From Owenia fusiformis (Eukaryota > Annelida > Polychaeta > Sabellida > Oweniidae), in contig CAIIXF020000012.1 in the NCBI GenBank assembly GCA_903813345.2, positions 25,926,184-25,990,183 of the forward strand: 64,000 nucleotides of DNA, given 5' to 3'. The notes below the pieces were generated by a model. It did no database searches. It saw only the letters and a program-made list of their open reading frames with translations, and was not told the origin of the DNA. A program made the translations under genes and the position numbers. Positions 34,037 through 47,800 of this stretch are shown in pieces; the first letter of the stretch is position 1; each line of letters starts with the position of its first letter.

Positions 34037-35035
34037 TTTGATTGATCAGTTAGTTTTATTTCGTTATTTATGACCGTTAGCAGTTATCTAACATTTATTT
34101 TATAATGACTATCGCAAGAACTCTACGTTGGGCTTACAAAGGAGAAAACCGCATTTTTGTAGCTGCAAGTTGAGAAAAGCTATTTCAGTTGTCCTTTAAT
34201 TAGACTAACTAATTCTAGTCAAAATTTGGAAGTTTCAATTATGATTCTTATAATTCTGCAAAATTCTTCATTTATAAGCAAAATTCCTAATTTTGAAAAT
34301 TGGAGATGGATTGTGAATTTATCATTCATTTTCTTTTGAATGTGTTCAATAATTTTTACTCAAAGGATGATGAGCTTATACAAAAAGGTGCTACAATAGA
34401 TAGGATATGTTCTAGGTTTTAGTTTTACATTGCATACATGTATATGCAATATGCCATATATTTATTTTACAAATACGCACAATATTTGTATTGTATTTAA
34501 TATTTATATTATGTACTACATCAGGGTACCTAGATTCTGGAAACCAGAAATCAAACTAAATTAGAAAAACTAAATTAGAACTACTTAAATCATAAACATG
34601 CAGTCGGTGAACATGAAATTTTTGTCTCTCATTAATTTTTGATAGATATTTTGCATTCATTATCTAACTTATATTAGATTATCTATGCAATTTTATGATA
34701 TGATTATCCATGCTATTTAATTTAGAACTGAACACTAACTATGCCAGTTTATAATTCAAGAATATTCATTTATTGTAATATTAAGTAGTCATTAACTTTT
34801 TTATATGTATATATGTTGGGGATACAGGGATTACTTGGGCAGGCAGTTTTTCAATTTTTTTTTTCAATTTCAATTTATTTATTTCATAACATAATCATAT
34901 CAACAACCAGACCATAAGTCCTCACCCAGCCAAAAAGCATTATTTTATTTTGCAGGTAATTGAGACTGTTGATTTCTTAAACATGTGCCATTGAGGTTTT
35001 GTGTGTTACCTCACCTATTTAAAAGACCATGTGCA
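34037..35035. other. Intergenic AT-rich stretch
   Basis: No gene, tRNA or clear repeat structure recognised. Several TATA-like and TTTATT runs only. Confidence 0.4.
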
Positions 35036-35728
35036 GTATGGCAAGTGATTTTAGACGGTCATATCTTTTTACAATGAATACTTTCTGGGCATAAATACAG
35101 TGGTTTTTATTAAAACAATGTTTTCTTTCAAGTGAATTCCCCATGATGATAAAAATATCAATCAAACAATTCGAAAAATTATGAATATGGATCCCCTGTC
35201 AACATTTTTTCGAAATGTTGAACCTATTTACTCAAAAGAGAATCTCACTTTTCTGATTTTTATTGCATGAAAAGATCATTCAACAAGGGGTCTAAAACAT
35301 CTTTAAAAACAGAATGGTATTGAAAGACTAGTTTGAAGATATCAATTTTCGATGATCAAAATTATGCTGAAAACAATGGATAGCATGAGTTTTCCCTATG
35401 GGACAATAACATGGGATATGTGGTTTTTAACAAAGCATTTCAATACCCATTCCCTTTTCAGAAATTGTTAATATAACGTAGAGGAGACTTTCGATATGTT
35501 TAAATTGAGGAAAACAAGATCCTCTTTTTAGAAAATAAGCCCATCATTTTTTAAAAAGTGCCAAGGTGGGGCCCCAATCCTTAATTTTTCAGAGGGTTGG
35601 ATTGATATTTTACTTTCACGGGGACTTCACTTTAAAGAAAACATATTGTTTTAATAAAAACCACTGTATTTATTACCCAGAAAATACTCATGATGAAAGA
35701 TATGACTGTCTAAAATCACTTGCCATAC
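35036..35728. mobile_element. 693-bp fold-back element with ~340-bp arms
   Basis: GTATGGCAAGTGATTTTAGA and onward from 35,036 is mirrored to 35,728. Matching landmarks in both arms include AAATACAGTGGTTTTTATTA and its complement (about 35,094 and 35,650), continuing to a centre near 35,385. The arms are diverged but collinear throughout. A short plus frame at 35,566 is a by-product. Confidence 0.8.
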
Positions 35729-36276
35729 TCCTGGCTATTCCCCTTAATATAAAAATTATATAAATATAATTTTTTATCATATGCGAATTGGTAGCACTGG
35801 TTGGTTGATAAAAAGCATTATAGGGGAGTGGGGTATAAGGAGTTAAGGCATAGACCCGCTCTATTGTTGTTATTGATTGATGTTATATTGTATTTTTATT
35901 GGCTTGTTTTTCAGCCAAGATGTTGATGTTGGATTGTTTTGAGTTTTTGACTCATTAATAATTAATAAAAGTTGAAATAAATTTGATATTCTTTTTGTTA
36001 CATTGTATATAGTACTATTAATTTGCAGATGAAATATATATTTTAGTTGTATTATTGACCTATTCAGTGGAAGAAATTAATGGCCATATTTGAGAATATG
36101 TTCTTTATGATTTTGAAAGTCAACCGGAAAGGTCTTTAGTTGTATTGTTAGTCCGAAAAAAAGTATCACACGGAGCAGACTATGTAGACTATGAACATTC
36201 TAGACTTAACTAATGCAACCAAGTCCCCTCCCATCACTCAATCATCACTGAGTTGTCCTGAGTGAAGCTCACCCTT

Positions 36277-36498
36277 ATGCCTTGGTCACAGTTGCTCCGA
36301 TTTTCACTACGGCGCCTGGCCGATTGAGTATTTTGTTCAAAATTGAACACAATATTGAACAAAACACTCAATCGGCCGGGCGCCAGCCGATGGCATCCTT
36401 CTTCAAAGGACTTCATTTATGGTTAAATTCAGTATATAGTGTAAAATACCCTTGCAGCAAGGATGGCTGATGGATCGGTGCATATGTGACCAAGGCAT
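36277..36498. mobile_element. Nested palindrome (30-bp inner arms)
   Basis: The inner hairpin pairs 36,311-36,340 with 36,355-36,384 (two G.T-compatible differences, 14-base loop; core GGCCGATTGAGT). The outer ends ATGCCTTGGTCAC and GTGACCAAGGCAT at 36,277 and 36,486-36,498 are also inverted. Looks like an element within an element. Non-coding. Confidence 0.7.
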
Positions 36499-36728
36499 TA
36501 TGCAGATGGAGCCTGTGGTAAATAATTGGTGCGGCAGAAATAAGCGTTTGTTGCAGAGGCAACGGTCATTTTTGAATTTAAAGGAATACTTCTGATACCA
36601 AGCTGTTTTGGGACTTCAAATATATACCCATTTTATACCACAATTTTTTTAATTTATTAAAATCAATGTAACATTTTACAGTTGTAGTGGCTATGACCCC
36701 CAAGAGGGAGTATTAGGTGCCACATAAT

Positions 36729-36926
36729 CACTGGTGATCCCCACGACATTTTTTTCTCACAAACGTGTATCAGTATCATACATATGTTTTAGAAAATGTA
36801 CATGTTTGCGAAAAAAAAGCTCAGAAGACAACAGAATTGTTGATTTAATTCCTCACTGAAGTTACATAAACGGTATGGGTTAAAAGTGCAGATCTAACTG
36901 CTTTTCGAAACACCGTTCATGTAACA
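36729..36926. mobile_element. Truncated copy of the 21,642 element family
   Basis: Starts with CACTGGTGATCC and contains GAAGACAACAGAAT, ATTCCTCACTGAAG and the ATAAACGGTATGGG segment in the same order as 21,690-21,790. It is interrupted at 36,926 by the next element and I do not see its right end after it. Confidence 0.65.
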
Positions 36927-37097
36927 CAGGCCTGTAGCCCCTGGCCAAAAAACTTTCCAAATTATGCAGTTTTTCACCATTCTGAGCACTTTTTAAGTGA
37001 TTTTGGCCATTTTTGGACCAAAATTGTTACAAGTGAACCCCCCTGGAATTTTTCAAATAGTGAACTCCCCCTTGGCAAATCCTGGCTACGGGCCTGT
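36927..37097. mobile_element. 171-bp TIR element with TAACA duplication, nested
   Basis: The ends are CAGGCCTGTAGCC and GGCTACGGGCCTG. TAACA flanks both sides (36,922-36,926 and 37,098-37,102). It inserted in the truncated element to its left. Relatives at 37,948-38,109, 50,915-51,037, 52,172-52,345 and 62,805-62,900 share GTGATTTTGG and CAGTTTTTCACCATTCT wording. Confidence 0.75.
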
Positions 37098-37221
37098 AAC
37101 ACATGGAAAGAAGTGAAATACCCTTAGACGAAAGATGACCAGGGACTTCACTTTGTAATTTCCCATACAGAGGAATTTCTTTTTGCATGGATGCGGATCA
37201 TATATGATATGGATTTTTATG

Positions 37222-37372
37222 TCACCTCTACAAGTGGTGATTGATGCTATAGTCTTCAACTTTTTGTGTTCAGTGGTTGGTGTTCAGCGCTTTGGTGTTC
37301 GGCACTTTGGTGTTCAGCGTCTATAACGAATTACAGGTGACAACATTTGGCATGTTAATGCCTTGTTCTCAT
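37222..37372 (+). repeat. Dispersed repeat family copy 2 (GTTCGGCAT family)
   Basis: CACCTCTACAAGTGGTGATT, GGTGTTCGGCAC, CAGGTGACAACATTTGGCAT and GTTAATGCCTTGTT match copies 1 and 3. Intergenic between MTFP1 and SWAP70. Confidence 0.65.
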
Positions 37373-37947
37373 CATTATTATGCTATTTGTCGTCATCCTC
37401 CTTTGCCCTATTTGGAGAATACAATTAGGATATCGGCAAAATACAATAACACAATTTTGTCTGTTTGTATATTACTAAAATATATATTTCATTTGTAACT
37501 GCAGTATATGACAAAATCAACTATATACAACTAAATAAAGCATATCCTTGATTACATTGAATAATTCTGTTGAAAATAGATCAAAATAGGGATAAAGTCA
37601 CACACATATTTTTTATGAAAATCCATTGAAAGGGGGATCTTTTACATTTCAATATTTCCAATGCACAACTTTTATGAACAGACAGACGTTCAATGTGGAA
37701 TTATTCTACTAAATTCAATGTATACATAGACACCTTTTACAACCAATCAGCAACTTTTGGATGTTCAATCCCTAAATAAACAGTTGTGAATAATGAATAA
37801 CACCATCCACCAAAATATCATTTCTGTCGTACAATCAACAAATGAATACCATGTAAGAGTGAACCTGGCAGATGGTAGGTAGAGCATGGTTCATACACAT
37901 CAGCTAAAATTTTTAAGGATTATCCTGATTGCCCCTACATACACAAG
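37373..37947. other. Intergenic stretch
   Basis: AT-rich, nothing recognised as a gene or repeat. Confidence 0.35.
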
Positions 37948-38109
37948 CATGTAGCCAGAGGGGGGGGGGGGGGCAAAATTCAAAATCATGCAATCTTAAC
38001 CTTTCTGAGCACTTTCAAGTGATTTTGGGTCAACGTTTTTAAATCTCAGAACTCCTACTGGAATTTTTTGAAAAGTGAACCCCCTTGGCAAAAAAGCTAT
38101 GGGCCTGTT
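37948..38109. mobile_element. GTAGCC-family repeat with 14-G tract
   Basis: GTAGCCAGAG is followed by a G run (37,960-37,973), the GAGCACTTTCAAGTGATTTT core, GTGAACCCCCTTGGCAAA and a GGGCCTGTTACAC end. Same family as 36,927-37,097. Confidence 0.6.
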
Positions 38110-38866
38110 ACACAGTGCCTCCTTAAGAGGAGAGCAGTTTGTAAAATGAGGAAATGATCAAACCCTTTGTAATATTTTTTCATGAAAAAACACATCTATA
38201 TTTTAACATTGCACCTAAAAGGATTCAAATATTCTTATATAAAAATAGTAATTTATCTATAAATAATGTATATTGTATTGCAAAATTTATATCAGAAATG
38301 TAAATTGATATTACGGCACACATAATTTGAAAATGATTGCAGAGCTCTATGCATGGCATATACATGCTTTATAAATATCGTGCTTTTATATTGCAGGAAC
38401 CTAATTTTAAAGATATCTCATTAAAGGGCCATATTATGTAATTCTCATCTCATCTGAAAAACTTTAAATTCATAATACTTAATTTACACAATCAATTATT
38501 TAGAATGAGAATTACAGCTTTAATTTAACACAATAATACATGATACATTCGATTCTACTTTAATTTTTAATTCTACTGCAGCACAGTCTAATGTTTTCAT
38601 TCATTTCTGAAGTTCAGCAGTTCAGTCCATATTTATTATTTACACGAATTTTCTTTCTTCATATTTCATAGTTTGATTGTGTTTATATACTGTCACTAAT
38701 TTAATAGCAGTATGTTCAAATTAAGCAAACAGTGCAGGCCTGATTTCCACATTGCTAATACTAAATGAGTTTTTGTCTCTATAAGATGAACAAAATACTG
38801 TATCATCTATTTGTGTCCTTTTTATGGAAATTTCCTTTCAAGTTGGTGCTTTACTTGGAAAATTCC
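38110..38866. other. Downstream flank of SWAP70
   Basis: AT-rich; a minus-strand AATAAA at 38,637-38,632, about 230 bp past the stop codon, is the best candidate polyadenylation signal. Nothing else recognised. Confidence 0.4.
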
Positions 38867-41800
38867 CTAATTTTCAGTAGGATTTTTCAGAAAATCCTCA
38901 CTGCAGAATGCCCCCAATCCTCTGTGTGTTATGTGAGGATTAGGCCGGGGCTGAATGAGACGAGCTAATCCGATTGGCTTCTCTTCTTGCTTCTTAGTAT
39001 GCCGTTCCATCAATTTAGCTTTCTCCCTCTCAGCTGAGTCCAGTTTTGATTTGTAGTCCTGCAAATATGTTGTATTTTACATGAGTAAACATTTCAGAAA
39101 AGCAAAGAGGGACAAACAGAAAATATCTCCAAAGTCCAGTCCTGTAATCACCCAAAAAATTGAAATATTCTTCACCTAATAAGTAGCACCAAATTCCAGA
39201 AAATTTCAATTGCTCACATGCACCTATTGTAAATTTCTCGGGGTAAATTTTCAATACACACTCGAGCAATTCATTCAAGTTTTATATTTACAGAATAGAA
39301 AGTTCATATCTAAATCTGTTGACGGTGCAAATAGACTTAAAATATTTTGGATAATCTAGGATCAGGATTACATAGTCTGACTTTTCATTTAAAAAGAAAT
39401 TAAGATGTAGAATAATTTTCATGAATGTCATACTATATTCTTCCAGCTTATATTCAATGGGAAATTTTGTAGGATTAAGACAACAGTTCATTGGAAAATA
39501 ATGTTGAAAAAGACGGATTATTAATTTATTTAGCATGATAGAGTTTTGGTAGTTCAATGAATACAATCCTACACTAATTTATAATAACTTAACAATATCA
39601 TGGAAGTTTGGAGGATTAAATCTAACTATTCAAACAGTATCAAATAGAAATCATTCACAACATATTTAACAATATCAAAATCATTCAGTAAGATATGACA
39701 TATTTCTAAATAATTAGTAAACAAGTAGTCACATGCAATAATTCTGAACCTGCAATAACAGAGCATGCATTAATTGAATAAATAATGCACGCACTTCAGA
39801 TGTTTTGCCATGAAAGACAATCATTATGTTATCATTCGCCAAATAGAGCTCTGTTATCTGATTGGTTCAAAGCTTTTCATATTAAACCAATCAGATTACA
39901 AGGAAAGGAAGAAAGGCATTCCTTACAAAGAGGTGTTCAATCAGACAGGTTTAATTGTAGTATGAATAAACAAATTTATCCCATACTTAGAAATATTATA
40001 TAATTAAATATGGCTTAGTAACATCGTATTAAAAAAAGTATGGGATAAATTCATTTATATTCTAATATGGACAAAAGAATCAAGGGTGGGGGTTGCCTGA
40101 TGTTTTAAGCTACTAAAGGGTAAAATATGTAAGCCTCCTTGGGAAATCCTTTATCCTAACCCTACCATTGTATAATCTCTATATACAAGGTGGGCCAATA
40201 AAAATTGGAACATTTTTCTATTTATTCAATTGTTTTTATTTTTATCTCCTTGTGATAAAATTTATAACCCTTTATCCTAACCCTACCATTGCATAATCTT
40301 TATATATATATTTTACACTACTGTTTATAATACAATGCAGCACCAAAGCAGCTCATGTCATGCACTAGTAAATTTTGTTTCAGATAAAACGGATTATGAA
40401 AATATATACAGAAGAATGCAGAATCTACTAATTGCACTAACTTTCTGTGTCCCAAGCTTGCAATGCTTTGATTTATTTGTAATCTAATGAACGAAAGTAG
40501 TTGTAACTTGTACAATGTGAGAAGGATTTGGGTGTGCATACAGCTTTAAATATTTTGCAAAGTGAGTTGTCATGTAGTTGTGGTAAATAGAATTTTTAAC
40601 AAGAAATATGTTAGGGAGAGAAGAGTAGCCACCCCTCCCAGTTTTCTGCAAGTTAAAATGGTGAATTCTTCAAGCTAGAGTAGTAGAATATCCAAGTGAA
40701 AAAAGCTTTTTCATTTCATATTGAAATATGCTGGATTTCTCTGCATTTTAAGATGAAAAATGAAATAAACATCATACAAGTCATTCATTCAGTCATATCG
40801 TCATCTAACAAATAAAACAAAAGAAAGGCACATTTTGGCCGAATTTGTGGCATTCTCTGACTGTGCTCTGTGAAAATAAAACACTGGGAGGAGTGAGAAC
40901 CCAAACCCCAAGTACCACCTTAATATACTGTAAGTATAGTACCACCATAGTATAGAAGTATAGTACCACCTTAATATATAAGTATTAGCATGCGGAAAAG
41001 GACAGTATCTGTAACTGTGATCTGTAATAAACCCAAAATGTATTATTTATAACAGTCAGTGACTTCAAATGGTACAAACTCGAGATTTTCTGGATATACC
41101 AAAAGCATGAAAATTGTGAGTCTAGTGAGAAGTATGACAATTCCAAAATGGATTAACTGCATGCACCTTTTTAAATTTTAAATCTTAAGCTACACAAGGA
41201 ATTTTTTACATGTGTAAATATTTGATTCCAGATATGTCCATTGATTATGCAAGGTTAATTACAGAATTAAAGATACAGGCCCTTTAATCTTAAATCATAG
41301 TGCAATGCATTATGAATCAAAGTGCAATGCATTATTTATCATAGTGCATTGCATAATGAATCATCGTACAATTCATTATGAATCATAGTGCAATGCATTA
41401 TTAATCATGGTGCAACGCATCATGAATCATCGTTCAATGCATTATTAATCATAGTGCAATACATTATGAATCATCGTGCAATGCATTATTAATCATAGTA
41501 CAATGCATTATGAATCATCGTGCAATGCATTATTAATCAAAGTGCAATGCATTATTGCTGCAGCATAACTCACTCTTCCCCTAGATTAGCATGACATAAG
41601 CTGTCTTCTGGTCTGTTTTTTCCGTAACAAGGCCTTATCCCTCTCTGCCTCATAAAGTTTGTTTGCAAGGTGCTAAAACGAATATTTAACGATGTTGTTT
41701 CCAGTATGTATTAAATGGTAAAAATTATGCTGTGTTCATAAAGTACATGTTTATTGATGACATTTATGAATACCAAAGTAGTTGCTCTTTCACGAACACA

Positions 41801-44800
41801 GCTGCAAAATGCTCAGTTTCAGGAAGTTTCTCATTTTTAGGGATGTAACAGCACTCTCAACCAGACATTTTCCTGTATCTCTGAACTGGAATGGAACAAG
41901 TCTCAACCTAAATTTCACTCGATTTCAGATATCCTTTGTATGTCAACCTACCTTGATATTAGCTCAATTAGATACTTACATTCACAAATAAAATTCTTAG
42001 ATTTTCAAAATCAGCAATGAGTTTAGACTACAAAAATGAATGTATTTTTACTTGCACTACCTACAACCTATGACATCACAATCTTGACAATATACCCAAG
42101 CTCCTTTAATGAACCAAAAGCTGACAAGGTTTTGGGTTTTGAAAAGGTATCATTACATTTTCTTGAGGCTGTGTGTAATTATACAGGATGCAAATATTAG
42201 GAATTACTAATACAACATCTAGCATGCTTTAAATCATACAACTAATCATTAAAAAATTAAACACTGTTTATGTTAAAGGAGTGATGTAAGCAAGGGATTA
42301 AAGTAATGACTCCAACTAAACTGTAGATATTTGCAGGTTTAAATATTTTAGATGTGCAAGTTCTACATACTGTGAAATCACTATTTGTGAATCATATCGT
42401 ACCACCCTGTATAAGATTTCGCTCTGTATAAGATGTCACTCTGTATAGCATGTCACACTGTACAATATGCCACCTCAAACTACATTTGATTACATGTCAC
42501 TCAGTATAACTTGTCACTCTGTATGTGTCACCCTGTATAATTTGTGAACCTGTGTCACCCTGTATAACAAAATATACCTTTAATTGTGAATCTGCCTCCC
42601 GACGCTCAAGCTCCAATTGCTCAAGTTTTTGTCTTTCTTGTTCAAGTAGTTCATCCTGCTGTTTCTTCTGCTCTTCTACGTTCACCCGCTCCAGTTTCTC
42701 TTGCTCGAGTAGTCTCTCCTGCTCTGCTCTCATTATCTCTAGTTCTTCACGTTTTTTAGTCTCCTCTTCAAGAAGTCTAATTTGAGAAAGAAAAATGCAT
42801 AAATTTGGTAGAAAAACAAGCAGTCATTTTTGGACATTCATATTGTTCAAAATGTTGAATTCCATAAAATAACATCCAAAAGCGGCTTTCCACTTAATGG
42901 AAAAAATCAAAATGTTGCTTGAAAATCATGTTGGCATAATTATTTGTTTTAACTGAAATTTGTGTGTGTGGTTCTTTGAATATTGTCACTTAAGTCTCAG
43001 TCACATTTATTCTATGGCAGCCGTATCTTTACAAAATCCATATATAGAAAATCTACATTATACTGCTTATTCCTATATTTTATGCTGCATAAATTTCTCT
43101 TAATTTTGGGAAGCTACGGTCGCCATACTGTTGGCGTAGATCAAATGTGAATGAGGCTTTAAGTAAGCCACAGTGATGAAACTTTATTATTTAAGCAGCC
43201 TACTTTGCTTGTAGAGCACGGACAATCTCCTCATCTTTCTTATCCTGTCTTTCTTGGTCTAGAAGATTCTCTAGTTGTTTGTTGATATGCTGTAGGTCAT
43301 TCAGTCTGGTCCTCTCCTGTTCTAAGACCATCATCTCTTCCTGGAGTTTGTTTTCTACTTCAGCCTTAGCCTACAATATTACACATTACACATGTATCTT
43401 GTGTTCTAGAATGTTCTCCAATTCATCTGCATCTTGTATAGCATCATCTATGTACATATATATTTTTGTTCTCAAATGTTCTTCAGCTACTTGCTGTAAG
43501 ATCATTCAGTCAGACTGTAACTCCTTTATAACCTAGGTTTTTGAAATATGCCAAATCGAAATATACCTAACTGCAATCTTTAACATTTTCTGGTACACAC
43601 TATTCTGACATACTACTGTTGGTGTAGCAGGTAATATGTGCATATATAAAAAATTCAAACTTACGGTCCTTTCAGATTCTAACTCAGACTCTCGTGCTTT
43701 CAAGGTTGCGATTTCCTCCTCCCGTCGTTTTCTCTCCATCTCCAATTCCTCGCGGTTTCTCTCGAGTAACTCATTTTCTTGTTTTCTTTGTTCACGTTCC
43801 TTGTCTAGCTCCTCCTCTCTTCTCCTCATCTCCTCCATTAATTCCTCACTCTCTTGTTGTCGTTTCAGTATCTCAACCTGTCAGTCAAATTTTCTGTTTT
43901 TATATTTTAGAAGTCACATGACAATATACATTCACAAGTTATTTTTTAGCATTTATCATTTTCAGGAGTGCATCTCCAATATAAAAATGCTGTTTCATAA
44001 AAAATAAATAGTCATTTATCAAGTATTAAATGAAAAATAACAGAGTTTGTAATCTATCATCAGAGAAAAACAAAACTAGACAAAAAATGTTCACATTGAG
44101 AGGTTTCATTTCAATGGAATTAGTAGTCAGACCATGTCTAACTCAGCTACCAAAAATAACGTAATGTATTTGTGACACAACTATATTCCTACCAAAAGTT
44201 CTTGTTTTTGAATCTGTAGCCTCTGAGCTAACTTTTCTGTCTCTTCCAGTCGTTTCTTTTTCTCGAGTTCTAGTTGTTGTTTAGTTTTCTCCATTTCTTC
44301 TTTCTCACGTTTCAGTCTTTCTTCATCTTCTGAAGATTTGGCACGTAATATTTCTCGATTCTTACGACGCTTCTGAGAAGCCATTCGCTGAATTGGAACT
44401 GTTTTTTGGCAATTGTCAATGGCACTTTGTATTGCTATAATATATAAAGTATACGTGTAATATTTCAAGTGTGGCTGTATAAGTATAGTTATAAAAATAC
44501 TGTAGGTTTAGTGGTTATTGACCAGAATTGTACAGAATTGGTAACATCAAATTAAACCATGTTAAAATGGGTGCCAAACTAAGCAACATACATGAAGTAT
44601 TGTATTATGGGTTTCACCTGAATTTCACTTAAAATCCACCTTTAATAAAGGTAATCTTTATTTACATTACCATCCCAACATATTAATTGAATTTATTCTT
44701 CCATCCATTTTTATTAAATGTCACCATCCTTTCAATGCAGTTGATAAATTAATTTAAGTAATATTGTCAGATAGTTTTGCATTTAAACCTTTCTTCATAT

Positions 44801-47800
44801 GCACATTCCAAGGCCAACCCATGACAAATGGGGCCCTTAATATGTATACCTGCTATCCACTCATTCTTGCTGCGGACATCAGGAGCTGAGAGTTCATAAC
44901 TTTTATCCTCCCCACAGAACATAAATCTACTTGCTTTGTTGCTACCTTTTTCAGGTATTGACTGAAATGTATAATATAATTATTTAAACATATATCTTTA
45001 ACTTAGCACAACAATACAATATAAAATTCAAACATTTTCAACTCACAAAACAACAAAGAAATTCCACATTTAAAGGAACTTTCAAGTACTAAAATGGAGA
45101 AATTAGAGATTTCAAGTGCCTCGGAAAAAGAGACTCTTCGTTGTTTCACATTTTATCACACTACTTCTTCTCTGACTATAATTCAGGATTTCAGCTTTGA
45201 TCATTAAGTTTATGGACTTCCCTATAAAATATAGCCCATAAGATCTTAGCAAAAAACTAAGCCACAAAAGTTCAAAACTCTATGATGCTTGAATCTGCAT
45301 ACCTCTACTTTGCATTTAGTAGTGATGTTCTCTTCGCCCTTGAGTTCCCTTTGGTCTCTCCCTGTGTAATACTTGAGATGATGACGTGTCAGCACTACCC
45401 AGCGATCCTTCTGGTTCTGGATAAAGTGTCCCTTTTTTGTTAAAAATCCCTGCAAAAATAACAAATAAGTTACTACAGGGTGGGCCATAAACATTCACAT
45501 TTTTTATTTTGGCATGAGTAAAATTAAATTAGCAACGAATAATGAGTAATTCTTACCATATTGAGAGCAATCTATTAACAATTTTCAAAGATGTTTCAAC
45601 TTGCAAAATTATAAGCTTTCAATCTTAACTACTTTAACTCATTCTTTTATAACTTTAATTTGATTGTACTTTAAACGATATTGTTTTAAATATAGGAGAG
45701 AAAAGACATATGGTAGTGAAATTCGCTAATTAAATCCCCGGGATTTGTTATTACCTGGGACTTCGATGCATTTCGTTTTGTGTAAAACGTTCGTCCAGTT
45801 GGGCGATAAATGGGATATAGCAACAATTTCTCTTACACTGGCTTATTAGATCAATTAGACCAAAAATGACGATGTAATAGAGGTTGGGGTGCAGCTTACC
45901 AAGATCTAGCAATTATTCATTTTATCCAAATATTAAATTGGGTTGGATGTAACTACTGTAAAACCTTACAAAATTAAATAGCCGCGAAATTGCGAATCTC
46001 AAGATTCACGAAAAATATCATCCTACCTTGTTGGACATTCAAGTTACCATATGCATGGTTCAATTAGACGAAATTAAATTTTGAGACTTTAGAAAAACCA
46101 CAATTGCAATAAATTAGCTTTAAATTGTGCATGCAGATTTAAAAAGTAGAAATTTCATTATTCTCTGAATCTTCAAGCTTTGTAAACTTAAGTTATAGTT
46201 ACTTACATATAACAAAACTTGACAAATATGTTCAAGATCATTTACCTTTTTGATGACATCCTTGAAGAACTGATCAGCAACTTCTGTCAATGCTGTGCTT
46301 AGTTCCTGTGCGCTGACCCCTTTAACATGGACATATCTCAATTCCAACACATTCAATAGCTTCTTAAAGTCCCACAATTCAACATCTTTGGTCTCAGACT
46401 CAAAATCTTTCATCGACCAATCTTTTCCGAGATAAAAATAAATTCTCTCCAACAGATACCCCACCTCTTCTTTAATCATATAAATTGGAAGCACTGGTTC
46501 CTCTGTTGTATCACATTCGCATAAAAAATTAAAAAGTTTCCAAAGATTGTGTACGTCCGATTCGTGAATTATTTTATGGTCTCTGTTGAGGAACTGTTTC
46601 GAGCAAATCATCCAGCATACATTTTCAAAGTCGTTAAAATATATATTGTTGGTACATTTAATTTCAAGGACGGCGAAGACACCTACTAATGTCAGATAGG
46701 AAATATAGTCCTTGAAATTTAGGTCTGGTGTGCTATGATATTCCTCTAGGTCTTCAATGTTTTCCTGGATTCCAAGTGTTGTTTCTATACTTTTTGTCAG
46801 AACCTGAAAATATATGGAAAATTTTTCAGTACTGGAAAATATGTCAGAAATTTGTCAGACCTGAAAATATATGTGAAATTTGTCAGTACCTGAAAATATA
46901 TGTGAAATTTGTCAGTTCCTGAAAATATGTGTGAAAGTCAGGACTTGAAAATAAGTGTGAAATTTGTCAGTACCTGAAAATATGTCAGAAATTTGTCAGA
47001 CCTGAAAATATATGTGAAATTTGTCAGTACCTGAAAATATGTGTCAGTTCCTGATAATATGTGTGAAAGTCAGGACTTGAAAATAAGTGTGAAATTTGTC
47101 AGTACCTGAAAATATGTCAGAAATTTGTCAGACCTGAAAATATATGTGAAATTTGTCAGTACCTGAAAATATGTGTGAAATTTGTCAGTTCCTGAAAATA
47201 TGTGTGAAAGTCAGGACTTGAAAATAAGTGTGAAATTTGTCAGTACCTAAAAATATGTCAGAAATTTGTCAGACCTAAAAATATATGTGAAATTTGTCAG
47301 TACCTGAAAATATGTGTGAAAATTGTCAGTTCCTGAAAATATGTGTGAAAGTCAGGACTGATGTAAAATCTAGTATACCTTCAGAAATATGGAAAAAACA
47401 AATCTCCTCCATTGTAACTTCACTGTAGCCTGTATCCCTTTCAAAGAAATACAGTATGGGGGTAGGGTAGTATGAATATTATAGAAAGCTTAATTCCCTG
47501 ACCAGGAAGAATTCAACATATATGTGCATATAAAGCGGGTCCCAGCTGTTTGACAGTACATGTACAATATGATTTACAGCATGATATGGATTCTGAATCA
47601 ACTATGAGAATTTAGAACTTTTCCTCCAATGTACAATCACATGTGGTTTAGTTCCTTCTAAGGTTTATATTAGGCCAGAGTAAAGAACAATTGTTTTTTT
47701 GTCTTTTGCCTCATTTAATATTTGTTGAGGTCAAGAAAAATGCCTTTTGTCTTATGTCCTCAAAAGAAAATCAAGGTGCTTGGTACTGTTATATATTATA

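Noticed and set aside
42525-44007. Serine/cysteine-rich plus frames
   Set aside because: Antisense shadows of the Glu/Arg-rich SWAP70 coiled-coil exons.
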